Shown: positions 25,757-38,360, counted from the first letter of the stretch. The stretch: DNA of 64,000 nucleotides from Knoxdaviesia capensis (GCA_001510575.1 LNGK01000008.1:2565044-2629043), one strand, 5' to 3'. Notes: generated by a model from the sequence alone, not told the origin. Numbers and translations are program-made.

Positions 25757-26213
25757 TTTGTTTAGCCAGGCCTTCAAGACATGTCGTGGAATCTCGGTGG
25801 GTGGCAGAGGGTCTCTCGGTAGAGGAGAAAGTGGGGGGATGATATGAGGGTATTGACACAGAGAAATGAATTAGCATATGAGCCATATATGAATATCACT
25901 TGTTTTATAAATTTGAACTACAAATATGACATTGGCTACAACGCCGACCTGTGAGGTGAGGATTGTCGTCGAGTCTTAGGGTATAACCTGTGTGTTAGGG
26001 TTTGCTTTTTTTTTCGACACGTGAAGGCCCCGTGACTTCGCGTCCTCACTCGCGTGTTAAGCACCCAATGCTGGAGCACAGTCACGGTCACCTTTCACGA
26101 AGCCTCAACCCCAATTCCACGGTTTCCTTTCTAACCTCCCGAAATTACTCGTTCAACTGAATCTCGATTCGGGATATCAATTTTATCTTGTTTGGGAATC
26201 TCACGCATTAAAT
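25757..26213. promoter_or_regulatory. MLH1 upstream region with two telobox-like motifs
   Basis: Holds CTTAGGGTA (25,975-25,983) and GTTAGGGTTTGC (25,994-26,005), then a T-run and a CG-rich stretch (CTTCGCGTCC, ACTCGCGTG) about 160-190 bases ahead of the MLH1 start. CGCG-type boxes resemble the G1/S (MCB-like) elements found upstream of replication and repair genes in fungi. The link is by resemblance only. Confidence 0.4.
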
Positions 26214-28631
26214 ATGTCTGGTGATCCGATGGAATTGACTGGTAATTTCTCGGAGACGGTCGCTGGGACGAAACGCAAATTGGACGATGCCCCGGAGGAG
26301 GATCACCCTTCAAGGCGAATCAAGGTTTGAAGATTACTCCAACGAACGAAGATCGTAAACTCATGTGTGATGAAGTGTATCTGACATTTTCTCTCAGGCA
26401 CTGCACCCTGATGTCGTCAACAAAATCGCAGCCGGCGAGATTATCGTCGCTCCCGTGAATGCCCTCAAAGAATTGATGGAGAACTCGGTCGATGCTGGCT
26501 CGACGTCACTGGAGATCTTGATCAAGGATGGAGGCTTGAAATTGCTGCAGATTACCGACAATGGAGGCGGCATTGAGGTTTGTGGTTTCCCATTTCTCCC
26601 CTTCCGAATACCAGCACCCAATATTGAGTGACTCCACCTTATTCGCTTCCCTGCATTTACGAACTTATAATCTTCTTCGGCGTCAATTTTACGAAGTATC
26701 CGTCGTGTTTTGTGACTCACGCTTTCTCCCTCTTCCAGAAAGACGACCTCGCCATCCTGTGTGAGCGCCACACCACCAGCAAGCTCTCAGCCTTTGAAGA
26801 CCTAGAATCCATCGCCACCTATGGCTTTCGCGGCGAGGCCCTGTCCAGCATCAGCCAGATCTCCCACCTTACCGTCACCACCAAAACCGCAGCGTCGCCG
26901 GTAGCCTGGCAGGCGCTGTACGAGAACGGCCGGATGGTCCCGCACAGAGCCGGCCAGCCCGCGGAGCCGCGAGTGGCGGCCGGTCGGCCCGGTACGCAGA
27001 TCAAAGTCGAAGACATGTTCTACAACGTCCCGACACGGCGTCGCGCGTTCCGCTCTCCGGCGGACGAGTATAACAAGATTATCGACATGGTTGGCCGGTA
27101 TGCTATCCACTGCCGTCAGGTAGCGTTCTCGTGCAAAAAGCAGGGCGATTCATCAACCGGCCTGTCGATCCCGGCATCGGCGTCTCCCCTCGACCGGATT
27201 CGCCAGATATACGGTTCTGCCATCGCAGATGAGCTGATGGAATTTTCCACCAGCGATGCTCGGTACAGTTTCTCCGCGTCTGGATTCGCCACAAACGCCA
27301 ACTACGGCCACAAGAAGACCATTATCCTGTTGTTCATCAACCACCGTTGCGTCGAATCCAGCGCTGTGAAGAAGGCAATTGAGCAGCTGTATGCTGCCTT
27401 CTTGCCCAAAAACAGCCACCCGTTCGCGTATCTGAGCCTAGAGATCGACCCCTCCCAGGTGGATGTCAACGTTCACCCAACGAAGCGGGAAGTGCACTTT
27501 CTGAACTCGGACGAAATCATCCAACTTGTGTGTGAGCACATCACATCCAAGCTGGCCGCTGTTGATAAGAGCCGCACATTCCTCACCCAGACGCTCCTCC
27601 CGGGTGTTTCAGCCTCCGGACAAGCAAACGTCAACACGAGCAACACGTCCGATGCCGTTGATACTCCTGGCAAGGCTACTCCAGCCACGGGGAAGCGGCG
27701 GCGCAACTCTAACAACCTCGTCCGCACCGACACTAGCGTGCGGAAAATCACGAGCATGTTCCAAGCTCCGGCGGGTGGTGCCGATTCCGGAGACGCGATT
27801 GCATCAGAAACCTCCGGCACGGTCGGATTCCCGGACTACCAGATCGTCGAGCGGGAGCCAGTGCTCTGTCGGCTAACCAGCATCAAGGAGCTCCGCGCCG
27901 ACGTGCGCAGTGCGATGCACAACGAAATGACAGATATCATGGGCATCCACACCTTTGTCGGCGTGGTTGACGAGCGACGGCGGCTGGCGGCCATGCAGGG
28001 TGGCATCAAGCTGTACCTGGTTGACTATGGCCAGTTGTGCCTTGAGTTCTTCTACCAGGTCGGTCTGACCGATTTCGGCAACTTCGGCACGATTGTCTTC
28101 TCGCCTCCGCTCAACCTGCGGGCGGTGCTGCGCATCGGAGCCGAAGCTGTGGCTAAGTCAAATGCTGGTGTCGACGTGGACGCTCTCGTCGAGAAAGTCG
28201 CGGCGCAGTTAACTGAGCGCCGCCAGATGCTGCAGGAGTATTTCTCGCTAGAAATCAGCCCCGCGGGAGACCTGCTCGGAATCCCCCTATTGATCAAGGG
28301 GTACACCCCCTGCATGGCCAAGCTCCCGCGGTTCCTCCTGCGGCTGGGCCCGGGTGTCGATTGGTCGGATGAGAAGCTATGCTTCGATACCTTCCTGCGC
28401 GAGCTAGCAACGTTCTACGTCCCGGAACAGCTCCCCTCCTTGTCTGCAGATACTGCGGAAGAAGAGACCCCCGAGGTTGTTGATCGCCGGAAGCATATCC
28501 GGTGGGCCCTGGAGCATGTGTTGTTCCCGGCGTTCAAGGCCCGGTTGGTGGTGACTACGTCCATGATGCAGAAAGGTGTGCTTGAGGTTGCAGATCTTAA
28601 GGGTCTGTATCGCGTGTTCGAGCGGTGTTAG
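26214..28631 (+). CDS. MLH1: DNA mismatch repair protein MLH1
   Basis: Three exons: 26,214-26,324, 26,398-26,577 and 26,739-28,631, with both introns GT-AG and in phase 0, giving 727 residues. MLH1 is the MutL-alpha subunit that pairs with PMS1, couples mismatch recognition by MutS to strand incision, and also works in meiotic crossing-over in the nucleus. The N-terminal GHKL ATPase is complete: ELMENSVDAGS (catalytic Glu62, Mg-binding Asn66), DNGGGI (91-96), YGFRGEALSS (from 125) and GTQIKVEDMFYNVPTRR. The transducer domain contains VDVNVHPTKREVHF. A variable linker rich in Ser, Thr, Ala and Asn follows, then the C-terminal dimerisation domain. The protein ends in FERC, the invariant MLH1 tail that completes the endonuclease site of its partner. 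The first 37 residues are a short basic leader (GTKRKLDD) before the conserved core. It converges on the QTRT2-like gene 203 bases downstream. Confidence 0.97.
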
Positions 28632-28834
28632 TTATTCGGTGCGGAGCTTCCTTGATGAGTTTACGATTTGTGCTTTTATATCATGTCACTTGAAGAATTT
28701 CATGCGCCAAGTTTTCACGTCCAATATAATGACTTGACTTCACAAACGATAAAAGGAGGATGAGATGTCTAAGTCGAAGGTCTATCGCTATTAAAACACT
28801 TGATTCATGAATTCATGGCTTTCTATGTTGTATC

Positions 28835-30306
28835 TTACTGTGCCACCGTGGCCGCTTGGGCCGGCGCCGCCTCGGGGGCCGCGGGAGGATCAACATCCAT
28901 GTTCGACCACGGAGCGGGGTTGTACTTCTCCTGATCGGGGCCCGACTTGAAATGGTACCCCCGCGCTCTCGGCCGTTCACCTGTACCAGCGGGAATCACC
29001 TCCTCATGGGTATCAACAAACACTGTTTGGCGCTCCTTGAACAGAGCCTGCCCATCCAGCTGAGCGAGGGTGTCGCGTATCGCAGCGAAGAATGCATCGA
29101 CGACCTGGTGGTTATGGATCTGCAACAACGTCCACCCCAGCATCTCCTTAGCGTTGAGAAGGTGATGGACGAAAGCGCGGTGGTGCTTTGTGCAAGTGTA
29201 GCATGTGCATCCCTCAGCCAGTGGGGACAGGTTGGTGGCGTGGTCGGGATCCCACATATCAACACCGAGAGGGAGTTTGGCGGCGGGGTCGGGAGCAGAG
29301 GACACAAGGGAGAACGACAGCGCAACTCCGGCGTCGGAAGTGTTATTGACAAACGCGGAGGTGCACACATCAATACCAGCCGCCACCTGTTCCAGAAGGT
29401 CCTGCGGCGTCTTGGCCGGGTCGAGAGAAAGACGGGGCAGAGGGAGAATATCTGGGTAGTTCTCATACAACTCAGGGAGAATACCCAAATCGTAAATAGC
29501 GAGGCCAGACAGCCTCTCCAGCATGTCACCCGAGACACGCTCCAGATACTCCCACTGCATGGGGTACGGCACGGGCAAAATCGGGGCAAAGACCGCCACA
29601 TCAGCTCCACGGGCCGCTTCGGCGCTGAACACCTCGAAGAACAGGTCCGACCACGCCTCGGTGCGGTGCACCATGCGCATCACGCGCTTGCCATGCGAGG
29701 GGACAGTGCCGGCAATGGGGAGATCGGCCGGCAGGATGACGATGTCGGGCTTCAGCTGCTGCATGCGCGCGGCATACTTGACCACCGGCACATCGGCGAA
29801 CCCGCTCGACGTGAACACGGTGACGTGGTTAGTGCCGTTACCCAGCGGAGCCGGCACGTGGGGCACCCGGCGCGGGGCCATGATGGTGGCTACCGACGGC
29901 GGCAGGGCGGTGAATGTGTGCAGCGGCTTTAAGGATGAGCTGGGGGTTTTGTAAATAGGGGGGTCCTTCTTCTCGATGACTACAGAGCAAAGTCAGGGTT
30001 AGTCTTCAGGATACCTGTCACAAGCAGGCCAGCCGCAACGAGGGACCTACAATCCTCCAACGCCATGAACGCCCCGCGAACATTCGTGTTGCCAGCGAGA
30101 TTGTCAGGGGTGATATGCGGTATGCATCCGCGCGAAGCCATGGCGAAGAAGTTCGGCGTGTTAACCGGAGCCCGGTTCGGCAGCGCCAGCCGGCCCAGAC
30201 GCGTTGACCCCGCGTCGGCCGCGACGGCTTTGAGGACCATGAACACGCCCATGGTGTCGTTGTGTGGTTGCTCCGAAGGTGCTTCGGCAGCAGGTTCAGA
30301 CGACAT
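28835..30306 (-). CDS. queuine tRNA-ribosyltransferase accessory subunit 2 (QTRT2-like)
   Basis: Two exons on the minus strand, 30,306-30,051 and 29,979-28,835, joined across a 71-nt intron (GTAGGT donor, CTGTAG acceptor), giving 466 residues. The family is the non-catalytic partner of the eukaryotic tRNA-guanine transglycosylase that inserts queuine at position 34 of GUN-anticodon tRNAs, often at the mitochondrial outer surface. The N-terminus has GRLALPNRAPVNTPNFFAMA and the splice rebuilds ALEDFIEKKDPPIYKTP, a typical TGT-fold stretch. The zinc site is intact: Cys343, Cys345 and Cys348 in CTCYTC, with His374 in LLQIHNH at the family's spacing of 26. The C-terminal 50 residues are Pro/Ala-rich and low complexity. 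Two TTAGGG-type motifs lie 170-200 bases upstream. It is divergent from the LCCL gene. Confidence 0.94.
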
Positions 30307-31516
30307 ACTGCCACAGGAAATGGAAAAGGAGAAGCTGATATGCTTGTCAGGGTTCGGTCCAGGGATTCGATGGAATTTGCAGAAAATCCTTGACACCAGG
30401 GGATCAAAAGCTGCATTGCCGATTTTTGCGGCCTGGAAAAAAAAGGTGGGCCGCTTCTTATGTCTAGGGGTCATATATTAGGGTTATACCAGGGCTGTAT
30501 ACTAGGGTTAATTTCCTGTTCCTCTAGCCATAAACTGGTTACCTCCGTGTACTCCCAACTTTCGATAACTTGATCGGCATTTCGAGTACTTAAAACAACC
30601 GGAACGACACATCACATTCCTTTCCCGCAATCATCAACTCACCATCGGTGTTCCGAATATCCTGTCCCGCATAGACCAGTCCGGAGTTATGGAGTGGCTC
30701 GATCCATTAAGGGCTCTCCAACCGCCCTAAGAGCACCCTTCACTCTTCTCTCCCCTCTATTAAAAGAAAGCATTTCGCTTCTCGAGGCGACTATTTCTCT
30801 CGACCGGTTCGAAGCGAAACATTATAAAGCTGGTCAAGTTCTCCGAACTTTTTTGGGTTCGTCTGCGGGATGATGGCAAACACGCCCTGATTGCAGATGT
30901 AAATGAACATAAAAAATGGAGTTCAAGGCTAGGAGGGCACATAAAACAAGAAAAGTTAATGATATTACAGTAAATCGGCCGTCTGATCCGCTCATCAATC
31001 AATCCGTTCGAGATATCATGATGGAGCCAGTCAAAGAACAACCTCAGGTCCAAGGTGGAGGCAAACGGGACGTCCGGATATTCACGTGCACAGTCACCTG
31101 TTGGGTCACATGACTGTCTTGTCTTAGGGTCCACGGGTTTCCGGGTTTCAAAGGTATCTCGGCATTCAATAGGATCCAGTGGCAAATGATATCACGCAAA
31201 AGCAGCACGGTTCAGATGTCCAGTTCTTCCCGTCCTACGTAGTGGTTCCGGTTTTTTTTCCCTTCTAAACCTCTTTTGGTTTCGCTTCCTTCGTGTCTCA
31301 CAAGCGGTCTTTATTTGCTGTGTGTAGTTTTTTAATCAGCGGCTGGCGCTTTTCTTTTGACCTTTGGCCGCTCACAAACGGCAAACGATAAACGGCTGTG
31401 TGTCCCGAGTATGGTTTTTAACGTTTTTCCCTCCCTCCATCGCCGTCTTAACCATCGTTTGAAAATCAAAGCACAAAAAACTCAACGAGGAAATACTTAA
31501 TAACGCGATCTCTCCC
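30307..31516. promoter_or_regulatory. divergent promoter region, QTRT2-like and LCCL genes
   Basis: A 1.2-kb spacer between divergent genes. Telobox-like TTAGGGTTAT (30,478-30,487) and CTAGGGTTAA (30,502-30,511) sit close to the minus-strand gene. The final 270 bases before 31,517 are T- and CT-rich on the plus strand, as in a fungal promoter. The 141-codon minus frame at 30,760-31,185 has no protein-like features. Confidence 0.5.
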
Positions 31517-33700
31517 ATGACTCCTGAAGACTCTTACGAATCGCAGCCCCTCATGTCCGACATTGAGAGGCAGGCGGCGGATCGGCCGGTCGATCACGCA
31601 TTCATCCATCCAGACGCTCCTCTCCCCAGTGCGGGAGACCCTTCGTCATCATCGTCGACTCCGGCCTCGTCTCGCTCTCCCCCTCCGGCGAAATCTCCAG
31701 TTACAGCCACAACTACCGGCGTCCCCAGCAGCAATAGCAACAGCAACAACGCCCACTCTTCCCCGTTGTCGAACCACTCCAACACCGCCACCCTCGAAGT
31801 CGAGGAACTCTCACAACTGTCTCGACCCCCCACACCGCGCTTCATGCAGGACGAAGGCCTGTGGAAGAAGATGAAGTGGATGCCGCTGTGGGCGCGCCGG
31901 CTGGTGAAGCCGATGTACCACTGGGCGGAAGGGCCCGCGAACCCGCGCGATAACGTCATCACGCCTCTGTTTCCCGGCGTGCAAGAATACCCGCTTCGGC
32001 TCGTGGACCGGTTCCTGCCGAAGCGGAAGCAGCGTTTCCTGGCGTTGTTCCTGTTCATTTCGATCTACATCATCACCTTTGCGCTGGTCAAACGCAAAGA
32101 GCTGTACGCGAGCGATATCGAGGGCTGGGGCGACCCGCAGGTCATCGGCTGCGGAGTTACCTACTGGGGTGCCGGAAACCGTTGTGGCATCAACGGCGCA
32201 GACTGCCGGCCGTTCAACGGCAGCGGCTTCCCGTTCCGGTGTCCGGCGGACTGCCAGAGCTACCACGTGCTAAACCCCCGCGCTGTGGGTGACCAGGAAG
32301 TCATCTACCAGCCGTTTGTAATTGGCGGGCCCGGCTCCGATGGCGGTGAGGCTGTGTATCGCGGCGACTCGTTCATCTGCGGCGCCGCCGTGCACGCCGG
32401 AACCGTGTCGAACGCCAACGGCGGTTGCGGTGTCGTGCAGCTGATTGGCAAGAGCACCAAATATGAATCTTCCACCCGCAACGGCATTACCAGCATCGGC
32501 TTCGACTCGTACTTTCCGCTGTCGTACACCTTCATCGACGTCCAGTGCCAGGCCAAAGACATGCGCTGGATTCTCCTGGTCATCTCGGTGCTGTTCACCA
32601 CCATCCTCTCCGTGTTCACCGACTCTCCGGGGGTGTTTTTCTTCTGCATCTTCACCGGCCTATACTGGCACGTTGGCCTGGCTTCCGATCCGCCCCGCCA
32701 CTACTCGATGCCTGACCTGATTTCGCAGCTCTGTGGCAAGTTCCTGCCGGCCATGTTTTGCGGCTGGGTGATGTACGATCGTATGGGCGTCCGCCGCACG
32801 CTCGGCGGACTCACCGCGCAGATCGAGAAAACAGTGTTGTGGCTGGGCGGCTGCTGGGTGGGTGCGCTGGACAACTACACCTTCTCTTTCATCCCTATCC
32901 AGCGCCTCACCCCTCACGATCTGGACCAACAGCCCGGCGCGAAGGCAGCCCTGGCTATCATCATCATCGTGCTGGTTGGCATCTTCGCGCTGCAGGTGTT
33001 CGGCTTCCGCCAAGAGGGCCGTCTGATCAAATACTTGAAGCTGTACGCACTGCTGGCCTCTGGTATCATCCTCTGCGTGTTGCTTCCTGACCTCAATCTG
33101 CGCATCCACCACTACGTTATCGCCCTTCTCCTACTACCCGGCACCAGCATGCAAACGCGCGCCTCGCTCCTTTTCCAGGGCATCCTCGTTGGCCTGTTCC
33201 TCAATGGCATTGCCCGGTGGGGCTTCGACCCGGTTCTGCAGACAGCTGCCTCGCTGCAGGGTGACGCCCAGCGCAACACCGTGCTGCCGGTGGTCCTGGC
33301 GCCCGTGATTGCGGCCGTCGGCAACCTGTCCGCCATCACCTTCACCTGGGAGCACCCGCAGGGCCTGCGGTACGACGGCGTCAGCGTGCTCGTCAACGAC
33401 GTCGAGCGGTTTCGCGGCTTCTTCGACGACGACGTGTCCAAGTCGGACGAGTTCGTGTGGACACGCCCCGCCGAGGTCGACTACAACGAGTTCTTCCGCT
33501 TCGCCTTCGTGCAGGGCAGCCAGAGCCTGGACTACACCAAGGCCGGAGTGTGGAACACGGAGAACATGTGGGTTGATATGCAGCCTGGTCCGTCGCGCGT
33601 GATGCGCCGTATGGTTGACGAGGCGTCGGAGAACGATGCTGGTGGTTGGTGGCTGGGCCAGCATGAAGATCTTGCTCAACAGTACAGCTATGTGTCATGA
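31517..33700 (+). CDS. LCCL-domain multi-pass membrane protein
   Basis: An uninterrupted frame of 727 residues. Residues 1-105 are a disordered, Ser/Pro/Asn-rich cytosolic tail (SNSNSNNAHSS). A first membrane segment at about 174-191 (FLALFLFISIYIITFALV) is followed by the LCCL domain at about 203-340. That domain has its paired cysteines (GCGVTYWGAGNRCGINGADC; SFICGAAVHAGTV; GGCGVVQL) and would face the lumen or outside. About seven more hydrophobic segments follow between residues 350 and 590, including WILLVISVLFTTILSVF, AIIIIVLVGIFALQVFGF and YALLASGIILCVLL. The C-terminal 130 residues are soluble and acidic. The LCCL module was named for Limulus factor C, Coch-5b2 and Lgl1; the fungal membrane-bound group has no established function. 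The start is the first ATG after a T-rich leader. Confidence 0.92.
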   Translation: MTPEDSYESQPLMSDIERQAADRPVDHAFIHPDAPLPSAGDPSSSSSTPASSRSPPPAKSPVTATTTGVPSSNSNSNNAHSSPLSNHSNTATLEVEELSQLSRPPTPRFMQDEGLWKKMKWMPLWARRLVKPMYHWAEGPANPRDNVITPLFPGVQEYPLRLVDRFLPKRKQRFLALFLFISIYIITFALVKRKELYASDIEGWGDPQVIGCGVTYWGAGNRCGINGADCRPFNGSGFPFRCPADCQSYHVLNPRAVGDQEVIYQPFVIGGPGSDGGEAVYRGDSFICGAAVHAGTVSNANGGCGVVQLIGKSTKYESSTRNGITSIGFDSYFPLSYTFIDVQCQAKDMRWILLVISVLFTTILSVFTDSPGVFFFCIFTGLYWHVGLASDPPRHYSMPDLISQLCGKFLPAMFCGWVMYDRMGVRRTLGGLTAQIEKTVLWLGGCWVGALDNYTFSFIPIQRLTPHDLDQQPGAKAALAIIIIVLVGIFALQVFGFRQEGRLIKYLKLYALLASGIILCVLLPDLNLRIHHYVIALLLLPGTSMQTRASLLFQGILVGLFLNGIARWGFDPVLQTAASLQGDAQRNTVLPVVLAPVIAAVGNLSAITFTWEHPQGLRYDGVSVLVNDVERFRGFFDDDVSKSDEFVWTRPAEVDYNEFFRFAFVQGSQSLDYTKAGVWNTENMWVDMQPGPSRVMRRMVDEASENDAGGWWLGQHEDLAQQYSYVS

Positions 33701-34538
33701 GTGTGCGTGTTCTGATTTCGCGTTGTGTCGGCCAGTCTGATATCCCTCCTTCCTTTTTTTCCCCTTTCCTTTTTGCTCTGTCCAGAGTTTGTACATGATG
33801 ATGAGCGTTGGTTTTGTGGCGCGGGTTGCATCTAGCCATTCTGAAGCTTTGGCTCGATGGGCTTGCGCAGCCAGGATTTCCTTCGATATTTTGTGCGCAT
33901 TTTTGTGGGTGTATGTTTTGCTGGATCTGTTTTCATATTTTAGTGGTTATATTACGTCTCTTTGGGTATCTGCGGTTGTCTCTTTGGTTTGGTTTTTTGC
34001 TTGCTCTGCGTGAAGAGTTTCTTGTGGGAGCGTTCACCAGCAATGTCTCCTTAGCACTCAAGCCGTGGTTTTCTTTATTCTTCTCTCGCTTTGTCCATAT
34101 GGGATCGTTTTCGGCGGCGGTTGGGGTGATTGATGAGTACTTCCTCGTTTGTTGCGCTTGTTAAGGCTTGAGAGACTCAAGCATCTGTGTATTAGACGGT
34201 GACTGACTGTGTCTATAGGAGGGTGGAGGTGTGCTTTTTGATGTGTCCTCGTTGCACCGAATAGGTGTGACGGAAGGTTCAGCATAAATAGTAATGAATT
34301 GCTCGTGTACTCCAGATAATACCATGACGTACTGTGGGTGTTAGTCCGGTCAATGCCTTGTAAAGATAGATCCAAGTGAGGTTCGCCTGTCTGGCTCACT
34401 GTCACCCTGCAGATTAAAGGCAAGCACAAGCTAGTTAGTTGTGCGTAGATGGCACCATACAGTAGTTTATAGACCTAACAGTCTGGAACCACGGTTGGCG
34501 TGCGGCAAAGAGTAGCCCACCCACAATGTCCCCAGCAC

Positions 34539-34553
34539 AACCCTAACCCTAAC
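34539..34553. repeat. short interstitial telomere-like tract
   Basis: AACCCTAACCCTAAC, just over two units of the TTAGGG-type telomere repeat, in intergenic DNA. Confidence 0.7.
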
Positions 34554-36165
34554 ACACACTGCGCATCACCACCCACATATCGGTGGAGCGAACTACATGG
34601 GAAGACGTAACATCAGTTGCCAGGTCACATGCTGTGACAACTGGCAAGGTCATATGCCAGGCCATTCAATGAGTTCACGCGACATTATCAGTGACTTCCA
34701 TGTTCTGAGAGTTGTTCGCTCGTGCCTTCCCTGAACGCTGTTTGGGCCTGGCTGGTGGAAGCCCTGTAAATCTGATATTGGAAAGAGCACGATATCTGAC
34801 ATCGCACAAAACGACGACTTGTGCTCTTCTTCTTTTTTTCTTCTTTTTTTTGTGCTGAATACATGTTAATCTGCTATCATTACGACGACTTCACTCTTTT
34901 CTCCAACTACAAGTACTATGCATAGATAGCACGAGAGCTGCTGTACTGCCACAGTGACTACTGTACCCACCACTTCGTTATCTCGTTTCTTCCGTTTTTT
35001 CTGGTCCCTGGAATTAGACCCAGGGGATTTGCCTATCCTCGCGTCCTTCAATGTTACTCAACGCCGCATCTGTGAACCGTACAACGGTGTACGATATGCA
35101 GCTGTGCCTCAACCAATAGATTCTATGCCCAATACGGCGTGTCGGTGAAGCCTTTGGCGTACCGTGCATTTTTTTTCGATGACCCCGTTCTGATGCATGC
35201 ATTCCCCCACGTGATGGAACATTGCGTGAAATCAAGAGACTGGAAGGAAGTGTGCCTTGGAAGAAAAGAGAGCAGACCTCAAGAAAAGCGCCGCAACTCA
35301 GACGAAAGAGAAGCAGGGCTAACGTGGAAACTAATGGAGCAGAGATTTTGGTGGCCCGCAGAAATAAGAAACTCCGAAGAGTTATTGTGTCTTGGCTGGA
35401 GACGAACGTCTCTAGTCTCTACGATGCCGAAGAGCGATACGAGCAAGCGAACGATGCAAGAAAGAGACGACGAAACGCAAGCGAGCGAGGGCTTTGACCT
35501 ATCATTGTCCGCCGAGACTTTTCTTCCGGCATCCTAATTGCGCGAGCTGTTCAACACTTCCTGTCTTGTTCTCTTCGGGTGCCGGTGCCTGGCCTAGCGG
35601 AGGGCCGAGGATGCACGTGGTGAAACATGAGGGCGACGACGACAACGCTATCAGCGCACATCGACAAAGCTGGGGGTGTGCCTAAGCACGAGTAGTACGT
35701 CCAATACTGGGGGGCGTGCTGGTGGAGACGAAAGTCACTAACTGATATTTGATTCATTATGGGGACGGGATCCATTTTGGACCAGTCAAGAAAAGTCCCC
35801 AGTTGAAGAGAGAGAAGAGAAAAAAATGGTTCTGGCTGTCTGGGATTCTCCGGGTTGGCCTTATGCTCATGCTGCTCTCTCGTTTTAGGTTTAACAATAG
35901 CCTTAAGCTCCCATTTATGGTTGTTTCTAATCGTCTTCCTTCGGGCTTTGCTGGCTGTCACTTATATCCTGAGCAGGGCTATTGCGTCTAAAGGTCGAGC
36001 GAGCACTTGAGCATCGTGTGAGGACTCTCTTGCTGGTCTTGGTCATCTCTGATATTGGGTTTGACCGGCGGTGGCAACACGATTTCTCCGCATATACGGC
36101 TTGTGCCAACGGTGGCCCCGGACAGTGTGTTGATTGCGGTGGCATGGCGGGAGGGTGCATCCCGG

Positions 36166-36168
<3 letters not shown>

Positions 36169-36200
<32 letters not shown>
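36169..36200. repeat. (AC)16 microsatellite
   Basis: Sixteen uninterrupted AC units in intergenic sequence. Confidence 0.95.
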
Positions 36201-36206
<6 letters not shown>

Positions 36207-37651
36207 CATGCGGTTGATGTAAGTCCTCTGCCTACTGCTCCTAAACTTCTTGGCATGCTCACATAAATACTTACAGCGCACCCTATCCTCGTCTGTCCCG
36301 CCTAAAGCCTCAACACTTATAGGTAGGGCAAACGGACCTGTGGATAGAAAGTTCCTGTTAACGATACCTGCGCTTCTGTGGGACTTTGCAGTTTGCAGTG
36401 AATCCACCCACACGCCCCCCATACAAAATCCCTGTCGGCAGACCAGAGAACAGGGCCGGGGCCGCCACACGAACTATCCGGTCCAACAACCTTAGAGCCA
36501 TCTCCGCCAATCACGATCGGAACTAAGCCCACGGGCTATCGGAACCTTTTTCCTTGCCTGGTACCAGCTTTTATTCGGCTGTGTTCTTGAGAAGCACAGA
36601 AAGCCCCCAAGAATGAGAATCCTTCCTATCTGGGTTAGCCCGCCATGGCGGGCTAAGATTGTTAAAACGACGAACCTTCTGGTGGTAAGTGGGAGGATTG
36701 AACGCAAGTCGCTGATCGCATAGCTGAGTCGTCGTCTATGAGAATGGCAGAGACAGGACGCGGAAACGAGAGAAACTGTCGGTATTTACGGCACCCTTAA
36801 CACTGAAGATATGCAAGGCAACAGGACGAACCAACTGCCTGTCGCCCTGTCCAACAACTTCAACCATTCTCGACTACTGTACTCATGGCCATGCTCTGTT
36901 TGTTCTGCTTCCGCTTGGCCTGACTCTGCGCCACCGACGATTGTCGATCTATCGTTCTGGCCCTGTGTGGCCCTAGACTCGAATCTGGTGAACGTCAATC
37001 CGGCTCATCGAAGACAATCACAAAAAGCTTGCACAATGTCTGTGGGCATTGAGCACCGGCGGAAACCGCAGACTTTCTGTTCATGGAGGCTGGGAGTTTG
37101 ACTTGTTTGGTGTTACTGTTACCCTGATACATGTCCGCCTCTCAGAACCCGGGGGCGATGGCGGGCTGGAGACAAAAAAAGGTCTAAGACTCTGCCCAGC
37201 CTCTATTTTCCACGGCTTTAGGTTAGTGGGTGGGTGTCCCGGTTCCCTCTCTCTGCCTCTCTCTCATTGTGACGTTCTCGAATCGCAAATATAACGACAG
37301 CCTTCAGCACGTGTTCTCCAATACGGCCGAATCACAGGATTTTCAATACTCTCACATCATGGGTCCTTCACCTAAGTTCGGCTTCGTCAACTAGCGGGCG
37401 GGACTGTGACGTTCTAAGCACAGGAATAGGGCTCTTTTTTCCCACAATCCTTTTCACACACTCCCTCCCCTGCTCGGACACTCCGCAATGCGCCGTTCCA
37501 TTCTGTTGAAGCTGACGATCGTCCTGCCTGCACGGTTGCTGGCTGTCATCCTTCTGTGGCTATCTGGGCATTTCCTGTCTCTAATTGTCATCGATCCTAA
37601 CATCTCGTGGTACATACGACCGACCACGTTTCGTCGACCTAGCTCGTTTGA

Positions 37652-37678
37652 TTGGCCACGTTGGCCACGTTGGCCACG
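37652..37678. repeat. 9-bp tandem repeat, three copies
   Basis: TTGGCCACG occurs three times head to tail with no mismatch. TGGCCA is palindromic, so evenly spaced binding sites are possible. Confidence 0.8.
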
Positions 37679-38360
37679 ATTCGCTGCTTCTCTGCCTCTC
37701 CAATGATTCTTCAGCACATCTCAAAGTATTCACAACATCGGGAGTCTCACAACTGACTCTGTCACTCGGTGTGTCTCAAACTCCAGTGATCGGAGGGAAA
37801 GTGTGTATCTCCCTGCACTTTGCTTCCTAGACAAGACCCGGATGTCACAGTCGTTACGCAGCGTCGTCTCTCTAAAAAGATGATTTGCACGGCTTGATGG
37901 ACAACTTCGGGAGCGGTAGCAATGCAAATTCCCGGTAACTGTGCCCCATCTGATATTGAACAGAGCAGTACCGTCGTCAATTCGTAAGTAATAGGTACTT
38001 ACATACAAACAATGTTACAGTACTGTACGCGGCGACTGACGAACGGCTTGATAAACAGACAAAGCAGGTCCCTCGAATTGCCACACCCACTCTCCTCCCG
38101 CACACGCCCCATATATCTGATAGTCAAGTCTGTAAGGTTGCATTAGCTGGATTCCACTAACACATGCTTCTGGCTGTCCCAGTTTTCTACAGACTTTTGC
38201 TCCTCCTCAAATATAGCTCTACTTTACGCGTGAAAACCCAATAGGGAAAACACCATATTTGCGATTGTATGGTTTTTTTTTTTTTTTGCTCCAGTCACAG
38301 TGGCACGGTGTCGACGGCGACCGCCGATATTGGCCAGGTTCAAGAGGTGGCTGCTGTGAG

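Noticed and set aside
28856..29932. 358-codon plus-strand frame opposite the QTRT2-like gene
   Set aside because: Antisense of a gene whose zinc site and splice junction are intact.
35139..35537. 132-codon plus-strand frame in the 33.7-39.3 kb gap
   Set aside because: No conserved motif and no neighbouring exon candidates.
36169..36200. CRISPR or other spaced repeat array
   Set aside because: It is a plain AC microsatellite; no spaced repeat array exists anywhere in the window, as expected for a fungus.
36660..36730. tRNA-like 3' half on the minus strand (GTTCAATCC followed by a CCAC stretch)
   Set aside because: The B box is imperfect and no matching acceptor, D or anticodon stems could be folded.
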